Shown piece by piece: positions 62,415 through 64,000 of a stretch of DNA of 64,000 nt. Within the stretch, counting starts at the first letter, position 1. Every line of letters begins with the position of its first letter. A model generated the notes under the pieces. The model saw nothing but the letters and a program-made list of their open reading frames with translations. It ran no database searches and was not told where the DNA came from. The position numbers and the translations under genes are program-made. This stretch comes from Sphingomonas sp. R-74633 (GTDB lineage Bacteria; Pseudomonadota; Alphaproteobacteria; Sphingomonadales; Sphingomonadaceae): assembly GCF_013416555.1 (NCBI RefSeq), contig NZ_JACCFG010000001.1:1054001-1118000 (forward strand), written 5' to 3'.

Positions 62415-64000
62415 CTAGTCCTCGATCTTCTTCCTGAAGGTCTCGGGGAGCAGCAACAGGCCGAGAATGAAGGTGCAGGCCGCGGCCACCACCGGGTACC
62501 AGAGCCCGTAATAGATATCGCCCGTCGCCGCGACCATCGCGAAGGCAGTCGCCGGCAGGAAGCCGCCGAACCAGCCATTGCCGATATGATAGGGCAGCGA
62601 CATCGACGTGTAGCGGATCCGGCTCGGGAAGAGCTCGACCAGCATGCCCGCGATCGGGCCGTAGACCATCGTCACCAGCACCACGAGCGCGAACAGGATC
62701 GCGACCACCATCGGCTTGTTGATCCGGGCGTCCTCGGCCTTGGCGGGGTAGCCGGCTTCGGTAAGGGCGGCCTTCAAATCAACCTGCACGCCCTCGATAA
62801 TGGACTTCCGCGTCAATGGGTCGGCCATGGTGTCGGGAAGGAGAACAACGCGCTTATTGCCAACATCGACCTCCACCGCGTCCGCTGGCCGAGGGTGATC
62901 GCGATTCTCCCAAATTGCGGTCCTGTAAGGCACGCCGGCCTTGGCAAGATAGGCTTTCACGACGTCGCAAACTGAGGTGTCGAACTTGTTTTTACCGATA
63001 GGATCGAACTGAAACGAGCACTTCGCATCCAGCGTTGACACAACCACCGGCGCCTTGGCCTGCGCCTCCGCCAGCGCGGGGTTCGCCGCCTGGGTCAGCG
63101 CGTGGAACAGTGGGAAATAGGTGATCGACGCCAGCAGGCAGCCCGCCAGGATGATCGGCTTGCGGCCGATCTTGTCCGAGAGCCAGCCGAAGAACACGAA
63201 GAACGGCGTGCCCAGCGCCAGCGCGATCGCGATCAGCACGTTCGCGGTCATCCCGTCGACCTTGAGCGTCTTCTCGAGGAAGAACAGCGCGTAGAACTGC
63301 CCGGTGTACCAGACCACTGCCTGGCCGACGACTGCGCCGAACAGCGCGATCAGCACGATGCGCAGGTTACCCCAGCGCAGGAACGCCTCGGTCAGCGGCG
63401 CCTTGGAGGTGTTGCCGGTCGCCTTCATCCGGGCATAGACCGGGCTCTCGTTGAGCTGGAGGCGCACCCAGAGCGACACGCCGAGCAACAGCACCGAAGC
63501 GAGGAACGGCACGCGCCAGCCCCAGCTCGCGAAGGCCGCCTCGCCCAGCCACGAACGCGTGCCGATCACCACGAGCAGCGAGGCGAACAGGCCCAGCGTC
63601 GCGGTGGTCTGGATCCAGCTCGTATAGAGGCCGCGCTTATGGTTGGGCGCATGCTCGGCGACATAGGTCGCGGCGCCGCCATATTGGCCGCCCAGCGCCA
63701 ACCCCTGGAGCACGCGCAGCGTCACCAGCAGGATCGGGGCGAACACGCCGGCGGTGGCGAAATTGGGAAGCAGGCCCACGGCGAAGGTCGATCCGCCCAT
63801 GATGCCCATCGTGACGAGGAAGGTGTTCTTGCGCCCGACCAGGTCGCCGATCCGCCCGAAGACGAGCGCGCCGAACGGCCGCACCGCGAACCCGGCGGCA
63901 AACGCCGCGAGCGCGAAGATGAAGGCGGTGGTGTCGTTGACCCCGGCGAAGAACTGCGCCGAGATCGTCGTCGCCAGCAGGCCGTAGAGGTAGAAATCAT
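62415..64000 (-). CDS. MFS (MHS-type) transporter with large periplasmic insert, 5' end cut off
   Basis: The reading frame runs off the right window edge (visible N-terminal part DFYLYGLLATTISAQFFAG), so at least 528 residues are present and the start is missing. FAVRPFGALVFGRIGDLVGRK is the MHS-family motif, and DKIGRKP marks the second half. After the ninth segment an unusual periplasmic insert of about 105 residues (coordinates about 62720-63100) carries KCSFQF and SVCDVV cysteines before the tenth segment. The insert uses different codons (CCT, GGT, AAA, TCA, GTT) from its GC-rich surroundings. Substrate not determinable. Confidence 0.85.
   Translation of the reverse strand, partial: DFYLYGLLATTISAQFFAGVNDTTAFIFALAAFAAGFAVRPFGALVFGRIGDLVGRKNTFLVTMGIMGGSTFAVGLLPNFATAGVFAPILLVTLRVLQGLALGGQYGGAATYVAEHAPNHKRGLYTSWIQTTATLGLFASLLVVIGTRSWLGEAAFASWGWRVPFLASVLLLGVSLWVRLQLNESPVYARMKATGNTSKAPLTEAFLRWGNLRIVLIALFGAVVGQAVVWYTGQFYALFFLEKTLKVDGMTANVLIAIALALGTPFFVFFGWLSDKIGRKPIILAGCLLASITYFPLFHALTQAANPALAEAQAKAPVVVSTLDAKCSFQFDPIGKNKFDTSVCDVVKAYLAKAGVPYRTAIWENRDHPRPADAVEVDVGNKRVVLLPDTMADPLTRKSIIEGVQVDLKAALTEAGYPAKAEDARINKPMVVAILFALVVLVTMVYGPIAGMLVELFPSRIRYTSMSLPYHIGNGWFGGFLPATAFAMVAATGDIYYGLWYPVVAAACTFILGLLLLPETFRKKIED

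Overview
The window is a compact, high-GC chromosomal segment from a sphingomonad-like alphaproteobacterium (Sphingomonas sensu lato). Supporting signs are the CckA kinase, GAAC-N7-GAAC type SOS boxes in front of recA, a eukaryotic-type NADP isocitrate dehydrogenase, and an uppS-cdsA-dxr-rseP-bamA-ompH-fabZ block that lacks the lpxD and lpxA genes usually found there. Sphingomonads carry glycosphingolipids instead of LPS. No integrase, transposase, phage gene or CRISPR array was found; the only repeats are REP-like palindromes.

Layout. 1-5026: a reverse-strand wall and replication group (mltB, rlpA, dacC, holB and a small unknown protein), with a REP element between dacC and holB where related genomes usually carry tmk. 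5090-12197: a tRNA-Ser followed at once by a TPR protein, a 588-bp non-coding leader, a TonB-dependent receptor, a chemoreceptor with an unusual signalling tip, and a DUF2332 protein. 12217-13465: a secreted unknown, a PilZ protein with a CtrA-like site, and rpmE. 13556-26800: the translation and envelope block, all on the reverse strand (rpsB, tsf, pyrH, frr, uppS, cdsA, dxr, rseP, bamA, ompH, fabZ), interrupted by a TMEM175-like channel and two membrane proteins. 26959-31940: phospholipid genes (pssA, psd, a PmtA-like methyltransferase), small unknowns and icd.

32087-47732: metabolic and transport genes: a Tat-exported GH51-like glycosidase, a ClC channel divergent from a MarR regulator with a perfect palindromic operator between them, a KefC-type antiporter, two tandem cysteine-containing paralogs, alaS, an M50 protease, an M24 peptidase, a TPR protein, a dicarboxylate symporter and trhO. 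47739-50602: an overlapping RNB nuclease, DUF1801, GST and lipoprotein chain. 50825-56292: recA with paired SOS boxes, a secreted unknown, a MOSC protein, a single-domain receiver, cckA and a second copy of the REP element. 56302-64000: an M13 peptidase, a DUF2062 protein, smpB, recJ, tRNA-Glu, a UBP zinc finger, a YbaK-type deacylase and an MFS transporter cut by the window edge.

Most of the sequence is ordinary housekeeping DNA and I did not find a clearly new multi-gene system. The points most worth a second look are Ca2+-loop-like motifs in BamA, OmpH and the TonB receptor; the paired SOS boxes; the MarR palindrome at the ClC gene; a compositionally odd periplasmic insert in the MFS transporter; the altered chemoreceptor tip; and the missing lpxD/lpxA and tmk positions. 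Coordinates and start codons were read by eye; family names come from recognised motifs, not database searches.
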